Assembly (NCBI GenBank): GCA_017416485.1
Contig: JAFQCH010000018.1
Coordinates: 169,690-233,689, forward strand
Reading direction: 5' to 3'
DNA: 64,000 bases
Origin: Clostridia bacterium
Lineage (GTDB): Bacteria; Bacillota; Clostridia; Oscillospirales; Acutalibacteraceae
The translations under genes and the position numbers were made by a program. Positions 36,419 through 46,225 of this stretch are shown in pieces. How positions within the stretch are numbered: the stretch's first letter is position 1; each line of letters opens with the position of its first letter. The notes below the pieces were generated by a model that made no database searches, was not told where the DNA came from, and worked only from the letters and a program-made list of their open reading frames with translations.

Positions 36419-38371
36419 TTGAAGAATAATAAATTTTTGCAATTCATTCCCATTGTGCTCGTTGCGGTTGTGTTGGTTGGCGCCCTCTTTTTTATGAGTA
36501 CGGATGAAACCGACAGAAAAAAAATAACCTATTACGATATTGTTGAGATGTTCAGGAGCAATGAGATCGTTTCCTATATTCTCAACTACAGCAATGGTAA
36601 ACTTGAATATGTTACCAAAGAAGATCCCGAAAAGGTGCATACCTATTCCGTGCCGAGTGTTACCTTGTTTGTCAATGATGTGCATGATTATGTTGTGCAG
36701 TATAATGACAATAACGCGGAAGAAACTGATATACTCTATGACTATAAAGCAGGTTCATCAGGTGAATGGCTGACAAGTGTTCTTCCTTTGGTTTTTTCCG
36801 TGTTGATTCTTATCGGTGTTATGTTCTACATGACAAAAAAAATGAATCAGAGCATCACAACGGAAACCAATCGTACCCTTTCATTCGGCAAGGCACGCAT
36901 CAAACGCCTGGCGGATGACAAAAAGAAGACAACTTTTGCAGATGTTGCAGGTGTGGATGAAGAAAAAGAGGAGCTTGCGGAAATTGTTGATTTTCTGAAG
37001 GATCCTACCAAATATAATGACATCGGTGCTCGCATTCCGAAAGGTGTGCTTCTTGTGGGTCCCCCCGGCACAGGTAAAACATTGCTCGCCCGTGCAGTTG
37101 CAGGAGAAGCCAATGTGCCGTTTTTGTCCATCTCGGGTTCCGATTTTCTTGAAATGTATGTCGGCGTTGGTGCATCCCGTGTGAGAGACCTTTTTGATCA
37201 GGCAAAAAAGAATGCCCCTTCCATCATTTTTATTGATGAAATTGATGCAGTCGGCAGACACAGAGGTGCCGGCATGGGCGGCGGTCATGACGAAAGAGAA
37301 CAGACTCTTAATCAGATGCTCGTTGAAATGGATGGCTTTGTCACCAATTCCGGTATTATCGTAATTGCTGCCACCAACCGTCCCGATATCCTTGACCCCG
37401 CGCTTCTTCGTCCCGGTCGTTTTGATAGACAGATCACTGTCGGATATCCCGATCAGAAGGGAAGACTTGAAATTCTGAAAGTCCATGCTCGCAACAAATC
37501 AATCGGCCCGGATGTGGTTTTGCAGGATATTGCCCGTTCTACCGTTGGCTTTACAGGTGCGGATCTTGAAAATCTTCTTAATGAGGCCGCATTGTTGGCC
37601 GCAAGGCGCAATAAAAAAGCTATCACCATGGCGGAAATTGATGAAGCAACCCTGAAAGTTATTGTGGGTACAGAGAAAAAATCGCACAAGATTTCCGAAG
37701 ACGAACGCAGACTGACTGCTTTCCACGAAGCAGGACACGCAGTATCGCAGTTCTTCCTCGGCGGGCAGGATCCTGTGCAGCAGGTTTCTATCATTCCCAG
37801 AGGTATGGCCGGCGGCTTTACCATTTCAAGACCTGTTGAGGATAAGTCTTACAATTCCAAAAAGAAGATGGAACAGCACATTGTTACATTGCTTGGCGGC
37901 AGAGTTGCCGAAGCCATCGTGCTGAATGATATTTCTACAGGCGCTTCCAACGACATTGAACGTGCAAGCGAAATCGCCCGTAAAATGGTTACCAAGTACG
38001 GCATGAGCGAAAAGCTCGGGCCGATTGCATTCGGTACCGGGCATGATGAAGTGTTCCTCGGCAAGGACTACGGCACGGTACGCAATTATTCCGAAAATAT
38101 TGCCGCAGTCATTGACGAAGAAGTCAACCGCATTGTAACACAGGCTTATGATTTGTGCAGCAATATTCTTACCGCAAACAGAGCCTTGCTGGATAAACTT
38201 GCCGATTACCTGATGCAGTATGAAAAAATTGACGGCGAAAACTTTGAAAAAATGATGCGCGGTGAGGAATACACGATTCCGCAACTGCCGGAAGAAACGG
38301 AAGTTGTTGCTTTGCCTGTGGCGGAAGATGATTCCGAAAACGAAGAAACCAAAGAAAAAACGGAGGATTGA
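36419..38371 (+). CDS. ftsH: ATP-dependent zinc metalloprotease FtsH
   Basis: Membrane AAA+ protease for quality control and regulated proteolysis. The 650-residue protein has two membrane helices (about 7-25 and 115-137), an extracytoplasmic loop between, an AAA domain with GPPGTGKT and the second-region-of-homology arginines (LLRPGRFDR), and the M41 peptidase site HEAGH. The tail is acidic (Glu-rich). TTG 36419 is eight bases after GGAGTGA; the GTG at 36407 overlaps that site. Confidence 0.96.
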   Translation: MKNNKFLQFIPIVLVAVVLVGALFFMSTDETDRKKITYYDIVEMFRSNEIVSYILNYSNGKLEYVTKEDPEKVHTYSVPSVTLFVNDVHDYVVQYNDNNAEETDILYDYKAGSSGEWLTSVLPLVFSVLILIGVMFYMTKKMNQSITTETNRTLSFGKARIKRLADDKKKTTFADVAGVDEEKEELAEIVDFLKDPTKYNDIGARIPKGVLLVGPPGTGKTLLARAVAGEANVPFLSISGSDFLEMYVGVGASRVRDLFDQAKKNAPSIIFIDEIDAVGRHRGAGMGGGHDEREQTLNQMLVEMDGFVTNSGIIVIAATNRPDILDPALLRPGRFDRQITVGYPDQKGRLEILKVHARNKSIGPDVVLQDIARSTVGFTGADLENLLNEAALLAARRNKKAITMAEIDEATLKVIVGTEKKSHKISEDERRLTAFHEAGHAVSQFFLGGQDPVQQVSIIPRGMAGGFTISRPVEDKSYNSKKKMEQHIVTLLGGRVAEAIVLNDISTGASNDIERASEIARKMVTKYGMSEKLGPIAFGTGHDEVFLGKDYGTVRNYSENIAAVIDEEVNRIVTQAYDLCSNILTANRALLDKLADYLMQYEKIDGENFEKMMRGEEYTIPQLPEETEVVALPVAEDDSENEETKEKTED

Positions 38372-38374
38372 TGG

Positions 38375-39061
38375 ATGAAAATAAAATCTTTGATTGCAGT
38401 TTTTCTTGCTGCAATGCTTTGTTTGTTTGCTGCTTGCGGTGCTTCCGACACAGAAAATACTGAAAATTCAAATGGAGATGATACTATGACTGACCTTACT
38501 AAATATGCCCAAACCGGCCACCCCATTGCTGTTATCGAAATGCAAGATGGCGGCAAAATTATTGTTGAATTGTATGATGATATTGCTCCGAACACAGTAA
38601 AGAGCTTTATTTCCCTTGCAAATAAAGGTTTTTATGACGGCCTTATTTTCCACCGTGTCATTCAAGGTTTTATGATTCAGGGCGGCGACCCGCTGGGCAA
38701 CGGCACCGGCGGCCCCGGCTATTGCATTCCCGGAGAATTCAGCAACAACGATTTCAACAACACCATTTCGCATACCCGCGGCACAATCTCAATGGGCAGA
38801 AGAGGCAGTCAGTTCGCCGATTATCTGTATTATAACACCGCAGGTTGCCAGTTCTTTATCTGTGATGCGGATTCTACCTTCCTGGACGGTAATTATGCTT
38901 CCTTCGGCAGAGTTGTGGAAGGCATGGATGTTGTTGACCGCATTGCCGCAACTGCTACGAATGCGTCCGATAAACCCCTTGAAGATCAGGTTATGAAGTC
39001 TGTTTACGTTGAAACATTCGGCAAAACATACGAAGAACCTGTAACTCTCGCAGAATCTTAA
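38375..39061 (+). CDS. Cyclophilin-type peptidyl-prolyl isomerase lipoprotein
   Basis: A 228-residue protein. The first 21 residues form a lipoprotein signal (lipobox LFAAC, Cys at about 21), then an acidic linker, then a cyclophilin domain with FHRVIQGFMIQGGDP and the CQFFICD-type motif. It should be anchored outside the membrane, aiding protein folding. CGGAGGA lies seven bases before ATG 38375. An internal ATG at 38486, with GGAGATG just upstream, could produce a soluble form lacking the signal. It follows ftsH by four bases. Confidence 0.93.
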   Translation: MKIKSLIAVFLAAMLCLFAACGASDTENTENSNGDDTMTDLTKYAQTGHPIAVIEMQDGGKIIVELYDDIAPNTVKSFISLANKGFYDGLIFHRVIQGFMIQGGDPLGNGTGGPGYCIPGEFSNNDFNNTISHTRGTISMGRRGSQFADYLYYNTAGCQFFICDADSTFLDGNYASFGRVVEGMDVVDRIAATATNASDKPLEDQVMKSVYVETFGKTYEEPVTLAES

Positions 39062-39068
39062 AAATAGC

Positions 39069-39097
39069 TTGATTTTTCCATAAAGTTATTGTATAAT
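39069..39097 (+). promoter_or_regulatory. Sigma-A-type promoter of the 51-residue peptide gene
   Basis: TTGATT (39069-39074), 17 bases, TATAAT (39092-39097). The near-consensus spacing and the terminator downstream make this a self-contained transcription unit of about 240 bases. Confidence 0.8.
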
Positions 39098-39131
39098 ATA
39101 ACCGAAAATAAAATAACAGGAGGAAAAAATT

Positions 39132-39287
39132 ATGGGTGCTCTTCTTTGGATTGGCAAAATGTTTGCAAAACTTGCTATTCTCTTCGCAAAATTTGATTCC
39201 ATGGGTCTTTTTGATGCACTTGCAATGCTGTTTGGTGCTCTTAACGAAGATGAAAATGCAGGCTCATCTACCGAAGTTAATGAATAA
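39132..39287 (+). CDS. 51-residue hydrophobic/amphipathic peptide of unknown function
   Basis: ATG 39132 follows ACAGGAGGAAA, an excellent ribosome site. The peptide starts MGALLWIGKMFAKLAILF, continues as an aromatic/aliphatic helix with Lys on one side (about 1-38), and ends in an acidic Ser/Glu-rich tail (EDENAGSSTEVNE). No signal peptide or known family is recognised. It has its own promoter and terminator, so strong constitutive expression is plausible. Membrane-active peptide, toxin of a type I pair or small regulator are all possible. Confidence 0.65.
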   Translation: MGALLWIGKMFAKLAILFAKFDSMGLFDALAMLFGALNEDENAGSSTEVNE

Positions 39288-39310
39288 TTTGTCTTAAAGG
39301 GACGACAAAT

Positions 39311-39346
39311 CGGCCGCTTTGTTATATAACTGGGCGGCCTTTTTTG
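39311..39346 (+). terminator. Terminator after the 51-residue peptide gene
   Basis: GGCCGC and GCGGCC form the stem around a loop of about 17 bases, followed by six T. It lies about 25 bases after the stop codon. Confidence 0.8.
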
Positions 39347-39361
39347 TTTTATGGAGTTGTT

Positions 39362-39841
39362 ATGAAGAATAACGATTGGTATTTGCAACGAGCCTATGAT
39401 ATCCTTTCGGAGCTGACTCCGTTGCAGGATGATTGCGGTCTGCTTTGTAACGGCAAATGTTGCAAAGGTTCTTCATCAGACGGAATGCTTTTGTTCCCCG
39501 GTGAAGAAAAGTATTTTGAAAATGAACCGTCTTTCGTAATAAAGGAGTCCTCGTGCGGAAAAACTCTGATATGTAAGGGTACGTGTAACAGAAAAACAAG
39601 ACCGCTTGCATGCAGAATTTTTCCTTTGTTTCCGTATGTTACTAAGGCTGAAAACGGCTACAGAGTCAATGTGCTGAAGGATGTTCGTGCGTTGCAATAC
39701 TGTCCTCTTGACGGAGATGATATACTGCCCGGGTTTTACCGTGCCGTGCGTCTGGCAACACGTAATTTACTGCGAGATGAGCAGTCGGCACAGTTTTTGC
39801 TGAACATGACGCGCAGTCTGACGGATCTCGGAAATTTATAA
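39362..39841 (+). CDS. YkgJ-family Cys-cluster protein
   Basis: A 159-residue protein with a Cys pattern typical of the YkgJ/UPF0153 metal-binding group: CNGKCCKG near residue 30, CKGTC near 75 and RPLACRIFPLFPY soon after. The cluster is thought to hold zinc or iron-sulfur; function is not known. ATG 39362 follows GGAG by five bases; the upstream TTG lies in the terminator. The adjacent glpA-like gene starts 18 bases downstream. Confidence 0.82.
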   Translation: MKNNDWYLQRAYDILSELTPLQDDCGLLCNGKCCKGSSSDGMLLFPGEEKYFENEPSFVIKESSCGKTLICKGTCNRKTRPLACRIFPLFPYVTKAENGYRVNVLKDVRALQYCPLDGDDILPGFYRAVRLATRNLLRDEQSAQFLLNMTRSLTDLGNL

Positions 39842-39859
39842 AACAGGAGCAGAGTGGAA

Positions 39860-41290
<1,431 letters not shown>

Positions 41291-41304
41291 GGAGGGCAGC
41301 TGAG

Positions 41305-42564
41305 ATGTTGAATTATGATCTTGTTGTGGTCGGCGGCGGCCCTGCCGGCATGGCGGCTGCTTTGCGTGCCCGCGATTTCGGTATTAAAGATATCATTATT
41401 CTTGAACGCGCCGAAACGCTCGGCGGTATTCTGGAACAGTGTATTCATACGGGCTTCGGTCTTCATTATTTTGGTGAAGAACTTTCGGGACCCGAATATG
41501 CTGCCCGCTTCATTGAACTTGTTGAAGACCAGAGAATTGAATATAAAACCGACACAATGGTAACGGATGTTTCTGAAGATAAAATCGTTACTGCCGTAAA
41601 TAAAGAAGACGGGTTGCTTAAGATTCAGGCAAAGGCCGTTATTCTTGCCATGGGTTGCCGTGAAAGACCCCGCGGTGCTTTGTCCATTGCAGGCACGCGT
41701 GGTTCGGGCATCATGACCGCAGGTACGGCACAGAAGTATGTAAATATGGACGGTTACATGCCGGGCAAAAAGATTGTTATTCTCGGCAGCGGTGACATCG
41801 GTCTTATTATGGCAAGGCGCATGACCCTTGAAGGCGCCGAAGTCAAAATGGTCTGTGAATTGATGCCCTATTCCGGCGGTCTTACAAGAAACATTGTGCA
41901 GTGTCTTGATGATTTCGGTATTCCGCTTTATTTAAGCACCACCGTTATTGCTACCCACGGCACAAACCGTTTGGAGGGGGTCACCATTGCACAGGTGGAC
42001 GATAGACTGCAACCCATTCCCGGAACCGAAAAATATGTTGAATGCGACACTTTGATGCTGTCTGTAGGTCTGATCCCCGAGAACGAACTGACCAAAAATG
42101 TCGGTATTAAAATGGACAGAATCACAAACGGTGCTGTTGTTAATGAAATGCGCCAGACGGATCATGAGGGTATTTTTGCATGCGGCAATGTGCTTCATGT
42201 GCATGACCTGGTGGACTATGTTACCATTGAAGCGCAAACAGCAGGTGAGGGTGCGGCAAAATACATCCTCGGGCAACAGGCAAAGGATCCCGTCTATGTG
42301 AATGTCACCACGGGCAACGGTGTGCGTTATACCGTGCCGCAGATGGTCAACATAAAGTCAAAGGATGATATAAAAATCTATTTCCGAGTCGGTCAGATTT
42401 ATAAGAATGCAAAAGTGGTGCTCACTTGTGCCGGCAAAGTAGTTTCTGCAAAGAAGAAAGTAAAACTCGCTCCCGGTGAAATGGAAAATGTGATTATCCC
42501 GGATGATGTTCTTGCAACTTTGGCAGAATCGGATGAAATCAAAGTGGAGGTGGCAGAATCATGA
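41305..42564 (+). CDS. NAD(P)/FAD oxidoreductase, GlpB-like partner
   Basis: A 419-residue protein with two dinucleotide folds: VVGGGPAGMAAALRARDFG for FAD and ILGSGDIGLIMARRM for the pyridine nucleotide. GCRERPRGAL and FACGNVLHVHDLVD are characteristic of the oxidoreductase paired with GlpA and DUF1667 proteins. The proposed role is electron transfer during glycerol-3-phosphate oxidation. No CxxC disulfide active site of thioredoxin-reductase type is seen. AAGGAGGGCAG precedes the ATG; the end overlaps the next gene by four bases. Confidence 0.86.
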   Translation: MLNYDLVVVGGGPAGMAAALRARDFGIKDIIILERAETLGGILEQCIHTGFGLHYFGEELSGPEYAARFIELVEDQRIEYKTDTMVTDVSEDKIVTAVNKEDGLLKIQAKAVILAMGCRERPRGALSIAGTRGSGIMTAGTAQKYVNMDGYMPGKKIVILGSGDIGLIMARRMTLEGAEVKMVCELMPYSGGLTRNIVQCLDDFGIPLYLSTTVIATHGTNRLEGVTIAQVDDRLQPIPGTEKYVECDTLMLSVGLIPENELTKNVGIKMDRITNGAVVNEMRQTDHEGIFACGNVLHVHDLVDYVTIEAQTAGEGAAKYILGQQAKDPVYVNVTTGNGVRYTVPQMVNIKSKDDIKIYFRVGQIYKNAKVVLTCAGKVVSAKKKVKLAPGEMENVIIPDDVLATLAESDEIKVEVAES

Positions 42565-42917
42565 CAGAAAGAAATATGACCTGTGTAGCGTGTCCACTCG
42601 GTTGTCAACTGACTGTTACTCTTGACGGTGATAATGTTATTTCTGTTACCGGTAATACCTGTAAGCGCGGCGATGCCTATGCTCGCACCGAGATTTTCTG
42701 TCCTACCCGTTCCTTAACCACCACAGTGAAATGTGAGGGCGGCATTCATCCCGTTGTGCCTGTTAAATCCTCCGTTCCCGTGCCGAAAGATAAACTTCTT
42801 GAATGTATGAAAGTTATCAATTCTGTGACCGTTCAGGCTCCCGTGATGGTCGGTCAGGTTATCATTCACAACATCCTCGGAACAGATGCGCACATTGTTG
42901 CAACCAATAATAATTAA
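42561..42917 (+). CDS. DUF1667 small Cys protein (third subunit of the Glp-like complex)
   Basis: A 118-residue protein of family DUF1667 with four conserved Cys: CVACPLGCQL, NTCKRGDAYA and a later Cys in EIFCPTR, which could bind a metal cluster. Members nearly always follow GlpA- and GlpB-like flavoproteins, as here, and probably serve as an electron-transfer subunit. Overlap of four bases with the preceding gene implies coupled translation. Confidence 0.88.
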   Translation: MTERNMTCVACPLGCQLTVTLDGDNVISVTGNTCKRGDAYARTEIFCPTRSLTTTVKCEGGIHPVVPVKSSVPVPKDKLLECMKVINSVTVQAPVMVGQVIIHNILGTDAHIVATNNN

Positions 42918-42938
42918 AAGTCAGGAATTTATTTCAAT

Positions 42939-44339
42939 ATGAAACCATATGAAAAAGCGGCTCTTGTTAAGCCGACAGAAAGACAGTTAAATTGGCAAAA
43001 AACCGAATTCTATGCACTCATCAGCTACGGTCTTCCGCCTTTTACGGGCAAACAGTACGGTGACGGTTTTGCACCTGCTACCATGTTCTGGCCCGAAGAT
43101 CTGAATGTTGAAGAATGGGTGCTTGCCGCAAAAAGCGCAGGAATGAAAGGTCTTGTTTTGACCTGCAAGCACTATGACGGTTTTTGTCTTTGGCCGACTG
43201 CTTACACCGATTATAGCCTGAAATATTCCAATTGGAAAGACGGAGAAGGGGATATCGTCAAAGAAGTGGCAGATTCCTGTAAAAAACACGGTCTGAAATT
43301 CGGTGTTTACATAGCCCCGTGGGACAGGCACGAGCCGTCCTACGGTAAGGGTAAGGAATATGATGAATTCTTTATGAATCTTCTTCGTGAATTGCTTACC
43401 AATTACGGCGATATTTTCTGCGTATGGCTGGATGCTGTTTGCGGCAGTGATGAACAGCATGTGCAGGATTACGATTGGAAGTCGTATTATGCTCTCATTC
43501 GTGAATTACAACCCGATGCAGCCATCAGCTTCCGTGGCCCGGATGTGCGTTGGATCGGCAATGAACGCGGCGTCACCCGTGAATCCGAATGGAGTGTTGT
43601 GCCCGCACACATGGGTGTGCGCGAAGATGGTACCAGCCCTGCCGCCAAGAGCAAAAAAAGCAAGGGCTTTATGGATCTTGACATCGGTAGCAGAAAAGCC
43701 ATTAAAAATGAAGACGAATTCATCTGGTATCCTGCCGAATGTTCCGTACCCATCCGCGACCATTGGTTCCATGTTGCAGATGACAAATACGGCATTAAAA
43801 CCAAAGATAAACTGCTCAAACTCTATTACAACACTGTGGGCGGCAATGCAAATCTCATGCTCGGTCTTGCACCCGACAAACGCGGGCATCTTGATGAAAC
43901 CGATCTGCAGGTGTTGACCGCATTGGGACATGATCTGAAACTTTATTTCGGCTACAATCTTGCACAGCGCGACGGCACAGTGCATGCTTCCAGTGAATAC
44001 AGCAAAGAATTTAAGGCTGAAAACTGCATTTCGGATAATGAATTCCTTGTCTGGAAACCCGCAGACGGCGACAAGAAACCGTATGTGGAAATTGAACTCA
44101 ATGAAGCCGATCTCTTCGATAAGGTTGTCATTATGGAAAATATCCGTAACGGGCAGCATATTGAAGAATTTGAAGTAACCTATCTCAATGAAAAGGGGAA
44201 ATGGAAAAAGTGCGCCGAAGGAACCGTGGTCGGTTATAAAAAGATCTGCTGTCTGAAACCCACCAAAGCTAAAAAAGTGCGCATCACATTCACTGAATAC
44301 CGCGCTCCCGTTGAAATTCTGCAGATTTCACTCAACTGA
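42939..44339 (+). CDS. Alpha-L-fucosidase, GH29, with C-terminal discoidin-like domain
   Basis: A 466-residue glycoside hydrolase. The catalytic barrel (about 20-330) has CKHYDGFCLWPT and the nucleophile D165 in FCVWLD, typical of GH29 retaining fucosidases; a Glu/His-rich acid-base region follows. The C-terminal 130 residues (VHASSEYSKEF onward) look like an F5/8 type C carbohydrate-binding domain. There is no signal peptide, so it should act on imported fucosyl-oligosaccharides, for example from mucin or milk. The ribosome site AGGAAT is weak. No transporter is adjacent. Confidence 0.92.
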   Translation: MKPYEKAALVKPTERQLNWQKTEFYALISYGLPPFTGKQYGDGFAPATMFWPEDLNVEEWVLAAKSAGMKGLVLTCKHYDGFCLWPTAYTDYSLKYSNWKDGEGDIVKEVADSCKKHGLKFGVYIAPWDRHEPSYGKGKEYDEFFMNLLRELLTNYGDIFCVWLDAVCGSDEQHVQDYDWKSYYALIRELQPDAAISFRGPDVRWIGNERGVTRESEWSVVPAHMGVREDGTSPAAKSKKSKGFMDLDIGSRKAIKNEDEFIWYPAECSVPIRDHWFHVADDKYGIKTKDKLLKLYYNTVGGNANLMLGLAPDKRGHLDETDLQVLTALGHDLKLYFGYNLAQRDGTVHASSEYSKEFKAENCISDNEFLVWKPADGDKKPYVEIELNEADLFDKVVIMENIRNGQHIEEFEVTYLNEKGKWKKCAEGTVVGYKKICCLKPTKAKKVRITFTEYRAPVEILQISLN

Positions 44340-44390
44340 TTTTCTTTGCAAAAATTCTTTAAAATATTCGCAGAAATTTCAATTCAGGTA

Positions 44391-44418
44391 TTGACATTTA
44401 TAAAAAGAATGATATAAT
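44391..44418 (+). promoter_or_regulatory. Promoter of tRNA-Ala
   Basis: TTGACA (44391-44396), 16 bases, TATAAT (44413-44418): both boxes are consensus. Transcription would start about 7-10 bases before the tRNA. Confidence 0.85.
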
Positions 44419-44430
44419 AATATCGTTCTT

Positions 44431-44506
44431 GGGGGTGTAGCTCACTTGGGAGAGCGCTTGACTGGCAGTCAAGAGGTAAGGGGTTCGATCCCCCTCATCT
44501 CCACCA
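44431..44506 (+). tRNA. tRNA-Ala (anticodon GGC)
   Basis: A 76-base tRNA with encoded CCA. The acceptor GGGGGTG pairs with CATCTCC (two G-T pairs). The D arm is TAGCTC-AC-TTGGGAGAGC, the anticodon stem CTTGA/TCAAG encloses loop CTGGCAG with anticodon GGC, and the T arm is GGGGTTCGATCCCC. It reads GCC/GCU alanine codons. A decayed copy lies 1.45 kb downstream. Confidence 0.93.
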
Positions 44507-44509
44507 AAT

Positions 44510-44543
44510 ATAAAGCATCGCAAAAGCGGTGCTTTATTTTTAT
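44510..44543 (+). terminator. Terminator after tRNA-Ala
   Basis: AAAGCATCGC and GCGGTGCTTT form a stem around AAAA, followed by A and five T. Confidence 0.8.
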
Positions 44544-44586
44544 CCAATTCACAGTTTTTTGTTTTATTGGAGCATCAGCGGATTTG

Positions 44587-44615
44587 TTGAAATGTTCATA
44601 TACTTATGATATAAT
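44587..44615 (+). promoter_or_regulatory. Promoter of the Nudix gene
   Basis: TTGAAA (44587-44592), 17 bases, TATAAT (44610-44615), about 30 bases before the predicted TTG start of the Nudix gene. Confidence 0.7.
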
Positions 44616-44647
44616 ATAAGCAGTTTAAATTCGTGGAGTGGTACGAT

Positions 44648-45079
44648 TTGAAAGTTAATTTTTATGATAATATAGACGATGTTTTGTTGAAATTTGCTGT
44701 TATCATTTCAAAGCATAACGGTAAATGGGTATTTTGTAAGCATAAAGAAAGAGATACATACGAAGTTCCTGGTGGTCATAGAGAAGAAAACGAAACTATT
44801 TTAGAAACTGCAAAAAGAGAACTAAATGAGGAAACCGGCGCAGTGGATTTTAGTATTGTTCCCGTCTGCGTTTATTCTGTTACAGGTAAAAACAAGGTAA
44901 ATGAATCAGGCGCAGAAACTTACGGAATGTTATTTTTTGCGGATATTAAAATTTTTGAAAACGAATTACATAGTGAAATAGAAAAAGTTTTGATTACAGA
45001 TACGTTAGTTGATAATTGGACTTATCCTTTAATTCAACCGAAATTGATTGAAGAGGCAAAAAGAAGAGGCCTTATATAA
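44648..45079 (+). CDS. Nudix hydrolase
   Basis: A 143-residue Nudix protein with the full box GGHREENETILETAKRELNEETGA-type pattern (positions about 47-69; G-x5-E-x7-REL-x-EE-x-G). It should hydrolyse a nucleoside-diphosphate derivative, substrate unknown. TTG 44648 is nine bases after GGAG; the GTG at 44633 lies on the ribosome site. Codon use (TTA, ATA, AAA) is more AT-rich than upstream genes, and the gene lies between a tRNA and its decayed copy, so it may be acquired. Confidence 0.88.
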   Translation: MKVNFYDNIDDVLLKFAVIISKHNGKWVFCKHKERDTYEVPGGHREENETILETAKRELNEETGAVDFSIVPVCVYSVTGKNKVNESGAETYGMLFFADIKIFENELHSEIEKVLITDTLVDNWTYPLIQPKLIEEAKRRGLI

Positions 45080-45133
45080 GTTTTAAATATCATTAAATCA
45101 ACTAATTGTTTTTTTAATTAAAGGAGGTACTAA

Positions 45134-45844
45134 ATGAGGCCGTTGAAAAAAGATTCTAATAAGGTAGAAGAAAGAAAATTTATTGCAATAACAGTAGCTT
45201 TATGGGTTATCGTATTAATACTTGTTCCAGTTTTATTAAATATCACTTGCATAAAACAGTTATTTTTATATTTAATTTCTTTTACCAATAGTGCAGATTA
45301 TAAAATAGCATATGTTGAATTTTGGGGAACTATTATAGGCAGTTTTATTGCAATTTGGGGAGCATTATATGTTCAACGGAAAATTGACAAAAATTCTGAA
45401 CATAGTAACCAAGTAAAATATGCATATGTAGTTTATTATGATTTGCGTTTTGCACTTAAAGATTTAAATGATATTTGTGATGAAGCTATAAATAAGAATA
45501 ATAATTTTGTTAAGCAGTTGGATGTTTATAATTTTTACCAATCAGCTAAAGGCAGAAAAATTCACTTGAATCCTAAATGGATAGCCGATGTTGCACAACT
45601 TAATGGTGTTTTTTCTGATGATGAAATCGAACAAATTTATACTTATTACGGAAAATTAGTTGATATTGATCGTGCATTTCAGTCAGAATCTCTTGAAAAA
45701 ATCGAAAAAGCATTTACCTGTGTAAAGCAGGATTTTAGAGCAGATTCAATTGAAGGAGATTATGAAAAATATATAGATGTGTTAGATAAACTTCATCAAT
45801 TTATTACACAAAATAAAAGTGACGAGAAATACCAACAGTTTTAA
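45134..45844 (+). CDS. Unrecognised two-helix membrane protein
   Basis: A 236-residue protein with membrane helices at about 20-40 and 58-82 and a cytoplasmic, largely helical C-terminal region of about 150 residues with no motif I recognise. AAAGGAGGT lies six bases before the ATG. The AT-rich base composition matches the Nudix gene upstream. Small two-helix proteins with such tails occur in phage-defence and mobile regions, but nothing here proves that. Confidence 0.75.
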   Translation: MRPLKKDSNKVEERKFIAITVALWVIVLILVPVLLNITCIKQLFLYLISFTNSADYKIAYVEFWGTIIGSFIAIWGALYVQRKIDKNSEHSNQVKYAYVVYYDLRFALKDLNDICDEAINKNNNFVKQLDVYNFYQSAKGRKIHLNPKWIADVAQLNGVFSDDEIEQIYTYYGKLVDIDRAFQSESLEKIEKAFTCVKQDFRADSIEGDYEKYIDVLDKLHQFITQNKSDEKYQQF

Positions 45845-45957
45845 TTCTTTTATACAAAATATATTTTGAGTTTATGTAAAATTGAAAAAATGCTGACTAT
45901 GTAATATTAAAAACTTTTATCTTCAAAAAATGAATGTATAATTAATTTGTAATATAT

Positions 45958-46039
45958 GGGGGCGTTTTTGCGTGTATTGGGAGAGCGCTTACTGGCAATT
46001 CAAGAGGTAAGGGGTTCGCCCCCCCCCTATGCTCCACCA
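45958..46039 (+). pseudogene. Decayed copy of tRNA-Ala(GGC)
   Basis: The 82-base stretch keeps GGGAGAGCGCTT, ACTGGCA, TTCAAGAGGTAAGGGGTTCG and CTCCACCA of the tRNA at 44431 in order, but the D arm is replaced (TTTTTGCGTGTA), the anticodon stem has indels, the T arm is expanded to a C run and the acceptor no longer pairs. A TATAAT lies upstream and a hairpin downstream. It is best explained as a duplicated tRNA target site or abandoned copy. Confidence 0.8.
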
Positions 46040-46040
46040 T

Positions 46041-46095
46041 GAAAATAGCCTTGAAATCCTTGATGCGTAAGGGTTTCGGGGCTATTGTGTTTTGC
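46041..46095 (+). repeat. Imperfect inverted repeat after the decayed tRNA
   Basis: AAATAGCC-GAAATCC and GGGTTTC-GGGCTATT flank about ten bases, followed by GTGTTTT. It could serve as a terminator. Similar inverted repeats are often seen where integrases recombine next to tRNA genes, so it may be a leftover attachment region. The remaining sequence to 46225 holds no gene that I can see. Confidence 0.4.
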
Positions 46096-46225
46096 ATTTT
46101 TGAGGTTTGTAATCGGTTTCACAACAAAAAGTATTTATGTTAGTCAAAATATTACCGTACATAAACGGTTTGTTGTACGCATAATTATAACCCTCGGCTA
46201 CACCAGGGATCATACAGTTAAAGGT

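Noticed and set aside
45958..46039. Second functional tRNA-Ala
   Set aside because: The acceptor stem no longer pairs, the D arm is replaced and the anticodon stem has indels, so it is called a pseudogene.
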